DNA of 44,284 nt from the IMG/VR virus record IMGVR_UViG_3300036715_000723, positions 1-44,284 of that record; one strand, written 5' to 3'. The notes under the pieces were generated by a model. That model was given only the letters and a program-made list of their open reading frames with translations, did no database searches and was not told the origin of the DNA. Shown here piece after piece: positions 22,957 to 32,359 of this stretch. Position 1 is the stretch's first letter. Each line of letters begins with the position of its first letter. Source of the stretch: a virus. The position numbers and the translations under genes are program-made.

Positions 22957-23190
22957 ATGGGATTTATCACAGATTTAGAATTAGAAAAAAACAAAAAATT
23001 AGCAGCACAACAAGTTAAAGACTGGTCTGATAGTGCTATTAACGCATTAAATCAAGTACAAAATTATAAGCAATCATTAGTTGCTCAATTGGAATTAATG
23101 AAAGTTAATACAGTTGATTATACGGAAGTTGATTGTAATGAAGCTCAGGCTTTAATTGATACTATTAATTCAAAACTAACATCTATTTAA
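22957..23190 (+). CDS. Helical fibre-region protein, in frame with the next gene
   Basis: A 77-residue helical, coiled-coil-like protein (MGFITDLELEKNKKLAAQQV; ALNQVQNYKQSLVAQLELM) ending in TSI and a TAA stop. The following glycine-rich protein is in the same frame and its first possible start codon, TTG, comes directly after this TAA. So the two could be the N-terminal anchor and the adhesive part of one fibre split by a stop, or separate coupled genes. Sequence alone cannot decide; the preceding A-rich leader supports this start. Confidence 0.6.
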   Translation: MGFITDLELEKNKKLAAQQVKDWSDSAINALNQVQNYKQSLVAQLELMKVNTVDYTEVDCNEAQALIDTINSKLTSI

Positions 23191-23976
23191 TTGTCAGTAA
23201 ACGTATCATATTTAATTGTAGCTGGTGGTGGTGGCGGTGGTGGAGATGGCGGTAATTGGGGTGGCGGTGGCGGTGCTGGTGGTTTACTAACTGGCACTTC
23301 TATACTTTCAATAGGATCATATAGTATAGTTGTTGGAAATGGCGGAGTACATGGATTACAAGGCGGTAACGGTTCAAATTCATCATTTAATGGATTAACT
23401 GCTATTGGAGGTGGTGGAGGAGGGCATTATAATGGTTCCGCAGGTAGTTCAGGTGGTTCAGGTGGTGGTGGTGGAAATGCTTCTGGCGGATCTGGAACTT
23501 CCGGGCAAGGTAATACTGGTGGTTCATCAATGGGAGGTGGCGGTGGAGCTGGAGCTGTAGGAACTAATGGCAATAATGGTGGTGGCACAAGAGGAAATGG
23601 TGGGGCTGGTTTATCTTCTGCTATAAATGGTACTTCTAATTTTTATGCCGCAGGCGGTGGAGGTGGTGGGTCTGGAGGTATCGCTAATTCAGCAGGTTCA
23701 GGTGGTAGCAGTATAGGTGGAAATGGTAGTGATACTGTAGCAGCTACAAGTCCAATTGCAAATACGGGTAGCGGAGGAGGAGGTGCTAATACTTATGGTA
23801 GTAATGGTACAAATGGTGCAAATGGCGTAGTAATCTTATCTTATACAACGGGCGTAATGACTGCAACTGGCGGAACAATAACAACAAGTGGAGGCAATAC
23901 AATTCACACATTTTTAAGTTCAGGAACTTTTACGGTAACTGATTTACCAAGTGGAAATATGTTTTTAGTTTTTTAA
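23191..23976 (+). CDS. Glycine-rich adhesin-like fibre protein
   Basis: A 261-residue protein read from TTG at 23191, directly after the TAA of the preceding gene; no ATG or GTG start gives the whole domain. It starts SVNVSYLIVAGGGGGGG and continues with dense Gly runs, typical of the glycine-rich domain family found in phage fibres and adhesins such as Gp38-type tips, where Gly strands form polyglycine II layers. The end carries GGNTIHTFLSSGTFTV, also usual for the family. GC content is far above the neighbours because of GGN codons. It is probably the host-binding tip, and a candidate for recent exchange. Confidence 0.75.
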   Translation: MSVNVSYLIVAGGGGGGGDGGNWGGGGGAGGLLTGTSILSIGSYSIVVGNGGVHGLQGGNGSNSSFNGLTAIGGGGGGHYNGSAGSSGGSGGGGGNASGGSGTSGQGNTGGSSMGGGGGAGAVGTNGNNGGGTRGNGGAGLSSAINGTSNFYAAGGGGGGSGGIANSAGSGGSSIGGNGSDTVAATSPIANTGSGGGGANTYGSNGTNGANGVVILSYTTGVMTATGGTITTSGGNTIHTFLSSGTFTVTDLPSGNMFLVF

Positions 23977-23987
23977 TAAATATAAAT

Positions 23988-24290
23988 ATGGAAACAACAA
24001 TAGAAATAGTAAAAGAACCTTGGTATAAAACATTAGTTTTTTATCCGTTTAGAGTAATAACTTCTTTATTAAGTGCTTTATCTATGGATGAGAGTGGATT
24101 TTCACTTAAAAAAATATTAGCTACTGCTGGTACTACAACAGGAATTTGGATAACAAAAGAACACTCTTGTAAAGAAAATGCTATTGCATATTTAATTATA
24201 TGGTTAGTCTGGGTTGGTATTTTAGTAGGTATTTACTCTTTAAAAGATATTTCTAATGCTTTTACATCATATAAAACTGGAAAAATCTGA
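23988..24290 (+). CDS. Small membrane protein, holin-like
   Basis: A 100-residue protein with a hydrophobic stretch around residues 17-30 (LVFYPFRVITSLLSALS) and a strong membrane helix at 64-85 (AIAYLIIWLVWVGILVGIYS), plus FSLKKILATAGTTTGIW in between. The form GFSxKKxxA..... with a C-terminal double hydrophobic segment is usual in putative holins of Bacteroidota phages. Holins make the lysis pore. It lies among the fibres, 11 bases after the glycine-rich gene, ends in TGA and is followed by a hairpin. Role inferred from form only. Confidence 0.55.
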   Translation: METTIEIVKEPWYKTLVFYPFRVITSLLSALSMDESGFSLKKILATAGTTTGIWITKEHSCKENAIAYLIIWLVWVGILVGIYSLKDISNAFTSYKTGKI

Positions 24291-24301
24291 TACAAGTAAT
24301 T

Positions 24302-24338
24302 AAAAATTTTGCTATATTTGAATATAACAAAATTTTTT
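24302..24338 (+). terminator. AT-only hairpin with T-tract
   Basis: A 10-bp stem (AAAAATTTTG at 24302-24311 with 24328-24337) extended, after one mismatch, by TATATT/AATATA (24313-24318 with 24321-24326), and ending in six T. Nearly all pairs are A-T, so stability is lower than in the other terminators. It probably reduces transcription between the holin-like gene and the collar fibre. Confidence 0.5.
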
Positions 24339-24365
24339 AAAATTTTACATTTTAAATAAAATCTA

Positions 24366-25379
24366 ATGGCAATTATAAAAGAATTTAGAGAGTTTTTTCT
24401 AAGACACGTACAAGTATCAAGTGGAGCTAAACCTGACCAAGAAGTAGGATTCAATTTACAATATTTTATAGGGGGTATAGGACAAAAATTTAACCGTTTT
24501 TTAAAAGGTGATTTTCCAAATGAAAATGTATTTAAAAAACTATTTCAGAGTATTACTTTTAAATTAAATGTAGAAGATACTGCTGATAATGTTAATCAAG
24601 GATTAGTTAGAATCGCTACTGATACAGAAGCAGAAGCAAGAACTGATAATAGTACTGGAACATTTACAAATGTAGTTCAACCTCATCAATTACCTAATTT
24701 AGTACTTCATGCTGATAGTGATGATGTAGTAGTTGGCTCACCTATAATTTTAAATGGTCTTATTTTATTTGCTTTAAAAAGAACTATTGGTGGTAAATTT
24801 TGGAGAAATTTTAAAATTGCTATAAATTATGATAAAAGTATTGTTATAGGTACAGGAGATACATTAGAATTAGATGGAGATGATTCTACTCCTGGTAATA
24901 ATAAAGTATATGGTACAAATAATATAGGAATAAAAGGGTGGTATGATATTATGCCAAGTGGTAGTATTATAATGTTTAATAGTATTACTGCACCAGTAGG
25001 TTGGAATGTATGTGATGGTAGTAATGGTACTCCTGATTTAAGAGGTAAGTTTATTGTATCTACTGGACAAAATAGTACACCTGCCTCTGGAGACTTAAAT
25101 CCTACTTATGCTTTAAATGATACTGGAGGTGAAAATACACATCAATTAAATGTTAATGAATTACCTCAACACAGTCATGGAAATTTAAATATACCAAGAA
25201 GTCTTACAAATGGTAGTTCATATACTGTTGTAAATGGTGCAGGAACAAGTGGAGCATTTCCTGTTTCTTTACCATTACCTGCTACTGTTTTTGATGGTGC
25301 TGGAGGTACTGAAAGTACTTATAGTAGGCATGAAAATAGACCAACATTTTATGCTTTAACTTATATAATGAAATTATAA
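24366..25379 (+). CDS. Fibre with phage tail collar domain
   Basis: A 337-residue fibre. The N-terminal half has FNRFLKGDFP, a TDTEAEARTDN region usual in fibre shafts, and beta strands. From about residue 196 it holds a tail collar domain: PSGSIIMFNSITAPVGWNVC, GTPDLRGKFIVSTGQ, GGENTHQLNVNELPQHSHGN and the C-terminal RHENRPTFYALTYIMKL. In T4-type long tail fibres the HxH-type loops of this domain can bind metal; HSHG here fits that. It is likely a receptor-contacting or collar fibre. The start is preceded by TTAAATAAAATCTA. Confidence 0.85.
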   Translation: MAIIKEFREFFLRHVQVSSGAKPDQEVGFNLQYFIGGIGQKFNRFLKGDFPNENVFKKLFQSITFKLNVEDTADNVNQGLVRIATDTEAEARTDNSTGTFTNVVQPHQLPNLVLHADSDDVVVGSPIILNGLILFALKRTIGGKFWRNFKIAINYDKSIVIGTGDTLELDGDDSTPGNNKVYGTNNIGIKGWYDIMPSGSIIMFNSITAPVGWNVCDGSNGTPDLRGKFIVSTGQNSTPASGDLNPTYALNDTGGENTHQLNVNELPQHSHGNLNIPRSLTNGSSYTVVNGAGTSGAFPVSLPLPATVFDGAGGTESTYSRHENRPTFYALTYIMKL

Positions 25380-25382
25380 TGT

Positions 25383-25751
25383 ATGGACAAAGAACTTTTA
25401 AAATCTAATATATTAAATGGAGAAACAAGTGAACAATTTGTTTCTTTATTAATATGGGGATTAATTGGTTTTTTATTTTCCATTTTAATTGAATTAGGAA
25501 GACATAAAGATAAAATTCAAAAATTAGGTGGGTTTTCTTTAGGATATTGGTTAAAAGATAATATAATTAGATTTATACTAAGTATATTAACAATTATAAT
25601 AGGTTCTTTATTTTCTAATGAATTAATTGGAAAAAATATGAATAATTGGAGTGCTTTTCTTACTGGTCTTGTTACTGATAAAATTATAGAAGCACTAAGT
25701 AAATATAAATCTATAATTATTATTAAAAATGGAACAAAATCAACTTCTTAA
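25383..25751 (+). CDS. Membrane protein, holin candidate
   Basis: A 122-residue protein with two strong membrane segments, about residues 19-38 (FVSLLIWGLIGFLFSILIEL) and 61-80 (IIRFILSILTIIIGSLFSNE), and a short amphipathic part between them with GGFSLGYWLKDN. The C-terminal GLVTDKIIEALSKYKS is similar to the end of several small phage membrane proteins. It overlaps the next membrane-protein gene by 23 bases. Together they look like a two-part holin or holin/antiholin pair, placed after the collar fibre. Function inferred. Confidence 0.6.
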   Translation: MDKELLKSNILNGETSEQFVSLLIWGLIGFLFSILIELGRHKDKIQKLGGFSLGYWLKDNIIRFILSILTIIIGSLFSNELIGKNMNNWSAFLTGLVTDKIIEALSKYKSIIIIKNGTKSTS

Positions 25752-26079
25752 CACAAGTATTCCTTTATGGGGAATTATTACATTTGGTTTAACTGCTATT
25801 GGAGTTGCTATTTGGAATGGAATTAAATTGTATTTTAATGATAAAAGAATGACAATTAAAAGTATAGAACAAGATAACTCTTTAATAAAATTGGAAGGTA
25901 GATTAGATATAATTAAAACACAATTTCATAATGAATTAGAAAGCCATAAAAAAGAAACTGAAAGAGAATTTAGTAGAATAAATACTAAATTAGATACTCA
26001 AAATACAACTTTAACAGAAGTTAAAACTTATGTTAAATTATTAGTAGAAGATAAAATAAAGAAAAATGGCAACTCTTAA
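25729..26079 (+). CDS. Membrane protein with coiled coil, holin-associated type
   Basis: A 116-residue protein with one membrane segment (about residues 13-32, PLWGIITFGLTAIGVAIWNG), then a basic patch (FNDKRMTIKS) and a coiled coil (residues 45-110, LEGRLDIIKTQFHNELESHK). It overlaps both neighbours (23 bases with the membrane gene before, 14 with the vertex gene after). One helix plus a coiled coil recalls XhlA-type holin helpers or inner spanins. With the preceding protein it may form the lysis pore system. The exact role is open. Confidence 0.6.
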   Translation: MEQNQLLNTSIPLWGIITFGLTAIGVAIWNGIKLYFNDKRMTIKSIEQDNSLIKLEGRLDIIKTQFHNELESHKKETEREFSRINTKLDTQNTTLTEVKTYVKLLVEDKIKKNGNS

Positions 26080-26713
26080 TCAAATAGCTGAACGTATTGC
26101 TTATGCTTTAAATGATCCTTTAAATGTGGAGTTAAAGGAAAATGCAAAGTTTAGTATAAAATATTGGAGAGCTACTTTAATTAGAAGAGATGTTGCTCGT
26201 AATGGACAAAGTGATGAATTTTTACAAAGATTTTATTTCGATTTAGTTAAAGTTGATAAAGCAGACGCTTGTAATTTTAATTTAGATTGTTTAATACTAA
26301 GAAGTAAATTTGAAGTTCCTAAACCTATTAGATTAAATAATGATATATTATTTAAGTTTGTAGGTAGTGTAGATGGTAAGGCTTGGACATTTACAGAATA
26401 TGAGGAAGTTCCTTATACTGCATATAATAAATTTACATCATCACAAATTAGGTATGCTTATATAAATAATTATATTTATGTTTTTGGTAATACAAAATTA
26501 AAAAAAGGTGCAATACAAGCATCATTTGCTAATCCATCTGTTATTAATAATAGTTGTGATGCTTCTACTTGTTATTCTGATGATTCAGAATTTCCAATTG
26601 CAGAAGATATGTTACAACAAATAATACAAGGTATATTATCTACTGAGTTTAAAATGATGAAACCAAAAGATAATGAAGTTGAAATAGATACAGATAACTT
26701 AAAAACTGATTAA
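26066..26713 (+). CDS. Tail-vertex protein (ring/adaptor type)
   Basis: A 215-residue protein, start inside the preceding gene. N-terminus MATLNQIAERIAYALNDPLN followed by FSIKYWRATLIRRDVARNGQ, a helical start common to portal-vertex adaptor proteins of crAss-like phages; then beta-rich parts (SKFEVPKPIRLNNDILFKFV, QIRYAYINNYIYVFGNTKLK) and four cysteines near NNSCDASTCYSDDSEFP, and a helical end. It is the first of four genes (to 32359) in the fixed order of the short-tail vertex. It probably joins portal and tail; the exact ring is not assigned. Confidence 0.7.
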   Translation: MATLNQIAERIAYALNDPLNVELKENAKFSIKYWRATLIRRDVARNGQSDEFLQRFYFDLVKVDKADACNFNLDCLILRSKFEVPKPIRLNNDILFKFVGSVDGKAWTFTEYEEVPYTAYNKFTSSQIRYAYINNYIYVFGNTKLKKGAIQASFANPSVINNSCDASTCYSDDSEFPIAEDMLQQIIQGILSTEFKMMKPKDNEVEIDTDNLKTD

Positions 26714-26715
26714 GT

Positions 26716-27522
26716 ATGAAAATAAATACATCTGAAATGTTTATTAAGTATATTCAAAAAATTAAAGAAGAAACTAATAATCTAAAAAAAGAAAAAGAAA
26801 ATTTAATAAATAGTAAAAATTATTTATTAAACAATTTATCAGAATATAAAGATTTTTTAAATAATTTTTCTACTATAAAATATGATGAATTAGAATACCT
26901 AACTCATTCTTATTTGACAAGAAGTATTTTACAAAAAAGATATGAAAATAATAATGATTTGACTGAAATTGAAAATAAAGTAAAACGTCAAATTAATATG
27001 TTAATTGGAATAAAAAGAGAAAGTATAAAAATAGATGAAAGATTAGATGAATTAAAAAAACAACTTATATCATCAAGTGATTTTATTAATATTTTAAGTA
27101 CTTTTAATTTAACAATTGTTGATGAGATTTTAAAAGGGTATGTATTTAATCTTGGTTATGGTTTATCTTATATTAGAATAAAACGTAAAGATGTTAGTAC
27201 AAGAAAACATAAAAAAGTTGATTGGGGAGAAAGTAATAAAAAGAAAAAAGAAATTCTTGCAGAAAATAAATTACCTTATGAAGTTTTAGAAAGGAATGAA
27301 GAAGGTAAAATTTTAATAGATAATGGTGGAGAACATTGGCTAATTTATCATACTAAACAAATTGAATTTTTATGGCATTGGGCTAAAGGTAGATTTCCTA
27401 TTGCAAATAAGTTTTTTTATAAATTTAAACCTACTTATTGTGGTGCTGGTCAAAATGGTTGTGTACAAAAACTAAGACAATTAGAAAAAGAAAATTCTAA
27501 TAATTTAAAATATTATTACTAA
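26716..27522 (+). CDS. Conserved crAss-type tail-vertex protein with coiled-coil N-terminus
   Basis: A 268-residue protein. Residues 1-135 are helical and Lys/Glu/Asn-rich, a long coiled coil (KIKEETNNLKKEKENLINSK). The C-terminal domain has KLPYEVLERNEEGKIL, NGGEHWLIYHTKQIEFLWHW and FKPTYCGAGQNGCVQKL; the pattern GG..W.vy......f.W.kg....N...Y.F.PT is known to me from conserved structural proteins of crAss-like phages. It lies between two vertex genes with 2-base and 1-base spacings. Role in head-tail joining is inferred from order. Confidence 0.65.
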   Translation: MKINTSEMFIKYIQKIKEETNNLKKEKENLINSKNYLLNNLSEYKDFLNNFSTIKYDELEYLTHSYLTRSILQKRYENNNDLTEIENKVKRQINMLIGIKRESIKIDERLDELKKQLISSSDFINILSTFNLTIVDEILKGYVFNLGYGLSYIRIKRKDVSTRKHKKVDWGESNKKKKEILAENKLPYEVLERNEEGKILIDNGGEHWLIYHTKQIEFLWHWAKGRFPIANKFFYKFKPTYCGAGQNGCVQKLRQLEKENSNNLKYYY

Positions 27523-28241
27523 TGGTTTATAAAACAATAAGTCCAAAAGCTTTAATAGCTAAAATATATAGAGATTATAAACCTAACAATAGTAGTTGGA
27601 TTAATGATGCTTATGAATGGATGGGGGAAGCTATTGATTGTATTAAGCCTTTTATGGGCTATATAGAAAAATCTAAATGTATCAAAGTATGTGATTATAG
27701 GGCAAAAATACCTTGTGACTTAGATCAGTTATTAGGTATTGAATATAAACATACAAAACTTCAAAGAACTGGAGCAATTAATAGTAAACATCATTGTCAT
27801 GGTACTAAACATTTACCTATTTGTTTAGATGCTAGTTATTCATTAAATCCAAATTATATTCATACATCTTTTAAAGAAGGTGAAATTACTGTTTATTATA
27901 ATGGTATTGCAACAGATGATGATGGATTACCATTAATTATTGATAGTTATAATATTAAAGAAGCTATTAGTTGGTATATTTTAATGAAAATGTGTTTAAG
28001 GGGTTATAAACATTCAGTAGTAACTTTTCAAATGGCTGAGGCTGAATGGACTAAATTTTATCCAAGAGCACAAAATGAATGTAAAATGCCAGATATTGAT
28101 GGATATGATTTATTTAAACGTACTTATATGGGTTTAACTCGTAATACAAATATGTCTGATGAATTATTTCAAGATAATAGTGTAACTCATGATTTTCAAA
28201 TTAATGGATTACCCCCTGTAATAAATACTAACTTAATTTAA
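27522..28241 (+). CDS. Tail-vertex (hub/ring) protein
   Basis: A 239-residue protein, start overlapping the stop of the gene before (TAATG). It starts MVYKTISPKALIAKIYRDYK and has SWINDAYEWMGEAIDCIKPF, then a Cys-containing strand region (SKCIKVCDYRAKIPCDLDQ), FKEGEITVYYNGIATDDDGLPLI (the YYNGIxTDDxGLPLIP-like stretch is a sign of head-tail connector proteins in this group) and a helical end. His-rich HHCHGTKHLP may bind metal. It overlaps the muzzle gene by one base. Component of the portal-tail vertex. Confidence 0.7.
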   Translation: MVYKTISPKALIAKIYRDYKPNNSSWINDAYEWMGEAIDCIKPFMGYIEKSKCIKVCDYRAKIPCDLDQLLGIEYKHTKLQRTGAINSKHHCHGTKHLPICLDASYSLNPNYIHTSFKEGEITVYYNGIATDDDGLPLIIDSYNIKEAISWYILMKMCLRGYKHSVVTFQMAEAEWTKFYPRAQNECKMPDIDGYDLFKRTYMGLTRNTNMSDELFQDNSVTHDFQINGLPPVINTNLI

Positions 28242-31200
28242 TGAAAAAGTTATTAAAAGGTTTAAGAAGAGATGAAAGACCATTAGATCAACCTAATGGT
28301 ACATGGAGAGCTGCAAAAAATAAAGTAGTATATAATCAATTTGAAAGTATTTCTGATGAAGATGGGGTTTTAGATATTACTCCAGTTGCTAATGGACATT
28401 ATTATGATTTTCCTATTGGAAAAATTGTAATAGGTACTATTGTTACTAATATAGAAACAATTTATTTTTTTGCTTCTACTAATATAGGAGAGAGTGAAAT
28501 TGGTAAAGTAGATAAAAATAATAATTATTTACCTATATTAAAAGACTCTTTAACTGAAATTGTATTAAATTTTGATATAAATTACCCTATAAAAGGCACT
28601 TTTGAAACTAAATATAATGATGAATTAATTATAGCTTTTAGTGATTATTATAATCCTCCAAGAATTTTAAATACTAATTGTATTCCTTTTAGAGTTTTAT
28701 TAGATTATACAATAAATCCATTAGATACTGAAAAAGCAATAAATTCATTGCAACAGTTTCCTAATATGAAAAGTCCTTTAATAAAAGCTGATACAGATTT
28801 AAGAGTATTCGATGGCTCAGGAGTTTTAAAAAGTGGTACATATTATCCTATTGTAAGTTATGAATTAGCTGATGGTACTAATACTTTTTGGTGTAAAATA
28901 TTTAATCCAATTCCTTTATATGTAGATGCAGCCACTCAACAATTTATTAAAGTTGGTGGTTCTTTAGGAGGTATTCAAACAAATAAATATATTGATATTA
29001 CATTTACAGAAGTAGATACTAATTTTAAATATTTAAGATTAGGTTATATATATAAAGAAAATGGAATATCAAGAGCTTTTTATAGTTCTAAACAACCTAT
29101 TAGTTCTAGTACTGTACAAATGACTATTACTGGAGCTGAGGCTACTTTATCAGAAATAACTTTAGATGAAGTTTTAATACCTAATGCAGTATATATTAAA
29201 GCAAAAGGTATTACAAATTTACAAGGTAGATTATATGAAGGTAATTTAGAACAAGAAGATTCTCTAAATTTACAAAATATTGTAAATGAAATAACTATTA
29301 ATTGGGTAAAAGAAAAACAAATATCATTAAATTCAAGAGTTTTAAATACACAAAGTGGAGGTAGTATAACTACTTATGGTAGTTATAAAGACCCATCTTT
29401 AGTATTTTTTGATAAGTCATTTAAAGCTGGAGAATGTTATGCATTATATTTAGTAGGTAAATTAAAAAATGGATTATATACAGAGGCTTTTCATATTCCT
29501 GGTCGTGATTTAACAACAAGTGATAGAACTCCTTTAAATGGTACTAATGCTGAAATTGATGCTATATCTTTAACAGGTGTTAAAAATTTTCAATTAAATG
29601 ATACTACAAATAGTAGTGGACAAATGGGTGCTTGGGAAAATGAAACTGAAGAATACCCATTAGATATATCAGGTAATATTCATCCAGATTACTCCAATAT
29701 TACAGGGATAACTCCAACTAATAGAAAAGTAAGACATCATGTATTTCCTGATTTAAGAACTTTAAAAGGTTATGGACATAATTTTCAAATACCTGTAAGT
29801 TCTGCTACTTGTACTATGGTGGTAAATTCAGGGGGGCTTTATGGTAATCCTGATAGATTTACATTATATCCATTTTTTACTAATATTGTTAGTGGTAGTT
29901 GTTTTAGTTATACAGAGGATACTGATGAATCAACTAAAATTAGTGGATTTACTTCATCAGGTACATTAGACTTATCTTTTGATTTTGGTGATAATGGTGG
30001 TACAAGTACAGCTATTGTAGATTCTAATTCATGTCTTCTTATGACTAATACTAATGCTGGTGATGATTGTGTTAGTCATTTAAGTATTGGATGGAGTTTA
30101 TATTTTAATGGTGTTATTATTGCAGATTATACTTATGAAGGTGTAAATACAGATACAGTTGGAGTTCCTGGTGGTATTCAAGTAAATAATTTTCCAGTAG
30201 GTATTCAACATTTTATTCTTGCAGTAAGTCCTGGAGATGTTATTAATATACATTATAAAATAGGAATAAGTACAAATAATAATAGTTGTGGTAATGCTTA
30301 TAATATAGGGACACATAATGGATGTTTTATTAGAAATCATGTAGCTACTTTTAGTTTAAGAAATGTAGATACAGAAGTATTAGGTATTCAAATATCTAAC
30401 TTAAATATCCCATCTAATATTGCAGATAAATTAGATAGTTGGGAAATATTTTATGCTAAAAGAACTCAATCAAATATTAGAATAGCAGCTCAAGATATGT
30501 TGAAAGAAGGACGTTATCATAATTTTGATTTAATTAGTACTAAAGCAGTTGCTCAAGCAAATTATTTAAAACCCCAATTAGAATATAATGGAGTATCTAT
30601 ATCAGGAGAATTACAAGATACGTTAAATACTCCTAATATAGAAACTGCTTATCCAACAGAAGAATATAAAGTTATAAATGTTTTTCAATATTGTGGAGAA
30701 AATACATCTATTCCACAAAATAATGCTAATAGAGCTGAAAATATTTTTATAGCTGGTGGAGTAGGAGATTTTACAAGTAATACAATTGTGTCTGCTTATC
30801 AAAATAATAATACTCTTACAGATATTTGTATTTATAGAAAAAATATGTATTATCCTTTTGATGTACAAGAGATAATATCAACTGGATATTGTTTTAAAGT
30901 TAATACAAGTGGAGTACAACCAATTCAAAAAGTTTTTGGTGGTGATACTTTCATTAATATTTTTGGATTTAGAGATAGTACTATAAGTACAAATAATTAT
31001 TTATTATCTTGTGAAAGTGCTTCAAATATTGGATTAAGATATGATGAACCAAGTTTAAATAAAACTTATTACCCTAAATACCCGATTGCTACTCCAAGTT
31101 ACTATAAATATAATAGGGATTATAATTGTTTAAATGATTTAATTGCAATAATTAGTCATTATACTAATGGTAATTGTAATACAGATAAAATAACTAAATT

Positions 31201-32359
31201 ACATACAAGAGTCATATATAGTGTTGTTGATGCTAATGAAAGTAAATTTTTAAATTGGCGTGTATTTAAAGCTGGTGATTATTATGAAATGCCTAAAAAT
31301 AAAGGAACTATTTGGAGTTTATTAGGTGTAGATAGAAAATTATTTATTCATCACGAATATAGTTTATTTGTAGCTGAGATTAAGGATAGTATTGGTTCTG
31401 GATTAGATGAAGTATTTATTAAATCTTCTAATGTATTTGATAGACCACCTTTGGAAGCATTATCTATAAATGAAGGTTATGGTGGTACTCAATCACATTT
31501 TGCTATTATTTATTGTAAATTAGGTTATTGTTTTATAGATAGAAATGCTAAAAAAGTTTTTATATTTAATCAACAATTAAAAGAAATAAGTAATGAAGGT
31601 TTATATAATTTCTTTAAATCTCATGGAGAGAGTTTATTACCAAGTATAGATAATCCTTATATCGGTAATGGTTATATGATGGCATTTGATGAAACTTATA
31701 ATAGATTAATTATTACTAAAAAAGATAGTAATTATGAATTTACTTTAAGTTTTTGTAACTCGGTTTGGATAAGTGAACATGATTATTCTCCACATTCTTT
31801 AGTATATAATAGAAGTGGTTTATTTGCAGTAGATAATAATCTAAATAAACTATTTAAACATAATAATCCTTTAAATAAATGTATTTACTATGATGGACAA
31901 ATAAAAGAGTCCTATATTGATGTAGTATTTAATGAAAGTCCTGATATAACTAAAACATTAAGAAGTGTAAATTGGTTAAGTGATACTACAAAATTAGATG
32001 GTACAGTTTTAAGAGAAGAAACTTTAACTCATATAATTGTATTTAATAATTCACAATGTAGTGGAATAATAGATTTAAAAGCAAATAAAAATTTATGGTT
32101 TGGTTCTGATGCAAGAAATGTAGAAGAAACATGGAATTTTAATGATTTTAGAGATTTATTAAAAAATAATACTTTACCTATTTTAGATAATAAAAATGAA
32201 TTAATACTAAGTAATATTAATAATTCTAAATCTTGGTTTGATAAATCATTATTTATTAGTAAATTTGTAATAATACGTTTTATAAAAGATAATTTAACAC
32301 AAAATAATTTACATATTATAGGAGTTAATGCAACATTTAAAAAATCTGATAGAGTATGA
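28241..32359 (+). CDS. Muzzle/nozzle-like tail protein
   Basis: A 1372-residue protein, one of the biggest in the tail. The N-terminus LLKGLRRDERPLDQPNGTWR, followed by AAKNKVVYNQFESISDEDG, is the start of tail nozzle and muzzle proteins in phages of Bacteroidota, followed by beta-propeller-like repeats (residues 40-350) and large beta domains; the middle has Cys/Gly/Asn-rich loops, the end again beta-rich. In the crAss-like virion the muzzle closes the tail end and lets DNA and cargo out. Overlaps the gene before by one base; ends in TGA inside the next start. Confidence 0.8.
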   Translation: MKKLLKGLRRDERPLDQPNGTWRAAKNKVVYNQFESISDEDGVLDITPVANGHYYDFPIGKIVIGTIVTNIETIYFFASTNIGESEIGKVDKNNNYLPILKDSLTEIVLNFDINYPIKGTFETKYNDELIIAFSDYYNPPRILNTNCIPFRVLLDYTINPLDTEKAINSLQQFPNMKSPLIKADTDLRVFDGSGVLKSGTYYPIVSYELADGTNTFWCKIFNPIPLYVDAATQQFIKVGGSLGGIQTNKYIDITFTEVDTNFKYLRLGYIYKENGISRAFYSSKQPISSSTVQMTITGAEATLSEITLDEVLIPNAVYIKAKGITNLQGRLYEGNLEQEDSLNLQNIVNEITINWVKEKQISLNSRVLNTQSGGSITTYGSYKDPSLVFFDKSFKAGECYALYLVGKLKNGLYTEAFHIPGRDLTTSDRTPLNGTNAEIDAISLTGVKNFQLNDTTNSSGQMGAWENETEEYPLDISGNIHPDYSNITGITPTNRKVRHHVFPDLRTLKGYGHNFQIPVSSATCTMVVNSGGLYGNPDRFTLYPFFTNIVSGSCFSYTEDTDESTKISGFTSSGTLDLSFDFGDNGGTSTAIVDSNSCLLMTNTNAGDDCVSHLSIGWSLYFNGVIIADYTYEGVNTDTVGVPGGIQVNNFPVGIQHFILAVSPGDVINIHYKIGISTNNNSCGNAYNIGTHNGCFIRNHVATFSLRNVDTEVLGIQISNLNIPSNIADKLDSWEIFYAKRTQSNIRIAAQDMLKEGRYHNFDLISTKAVAQANYLKPQLEYNGVSISGELQDTLNTPNIETAYPTEEYKVINVFQYCGENTSIPQNNANRAENIFIAGGVGDFTSNTIVSAYQNNNTLTDICIYRKNMYYPFDVQEIISTGYCFKVNTSGVQPIQKVFGGDTFINIFGFRDSTISTNNYLLSCESASNIGLRYDEPSLNKTYYPKYPIATPSYYKYNRDYNCLNDLIAIISHYTNGNCNTDKITKLHTRVIYSVVDANESKFLNWRVFKAGDYYEMPKNKGTIWSLLGVDRKLFIHHEYSLFVAEIKDSIGSGLDEVFIKSSNVFDRPPLEALSINEGYGGTQSHFAIIYCKLGYCFIDRNAKKVFIFNQQLKEISNEGLYNFFKSHGESLLPSIDNPYIGNGYMMAFDETYNRLIITKKDSNYEFTLSFCNSVWISEHDYSPHSLVYNRSGLFAVDNNLNKLFKHNNPLNKCIYYDGQIKESYIDVVFNESPDITKTLRSVNWLSDTTKLDGTVLREETLTHIIVFNNSQCSGIIDLKANKNLWFGSDARNVEETWNFNDFRDLLKNNTLPILDNKNELILSNINNSKSWFDKSLFISKFVIIRFIKDNLTQNNLHIIGVNATFKKSDRV

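Noticed and set aside
24313-24320. TATATTTG as promoter -7 box before the collar fibre
   Set aside because: No TTTG about 20 bases upstream, and the bases are explained by the symmetric hairpin at 24302-24338.
30098-30868. Two open frames on the - strand inside the muzzle gene
   Set aside because: Ile/Thr/Asn-rich antisense shadows of the large + strand gene.
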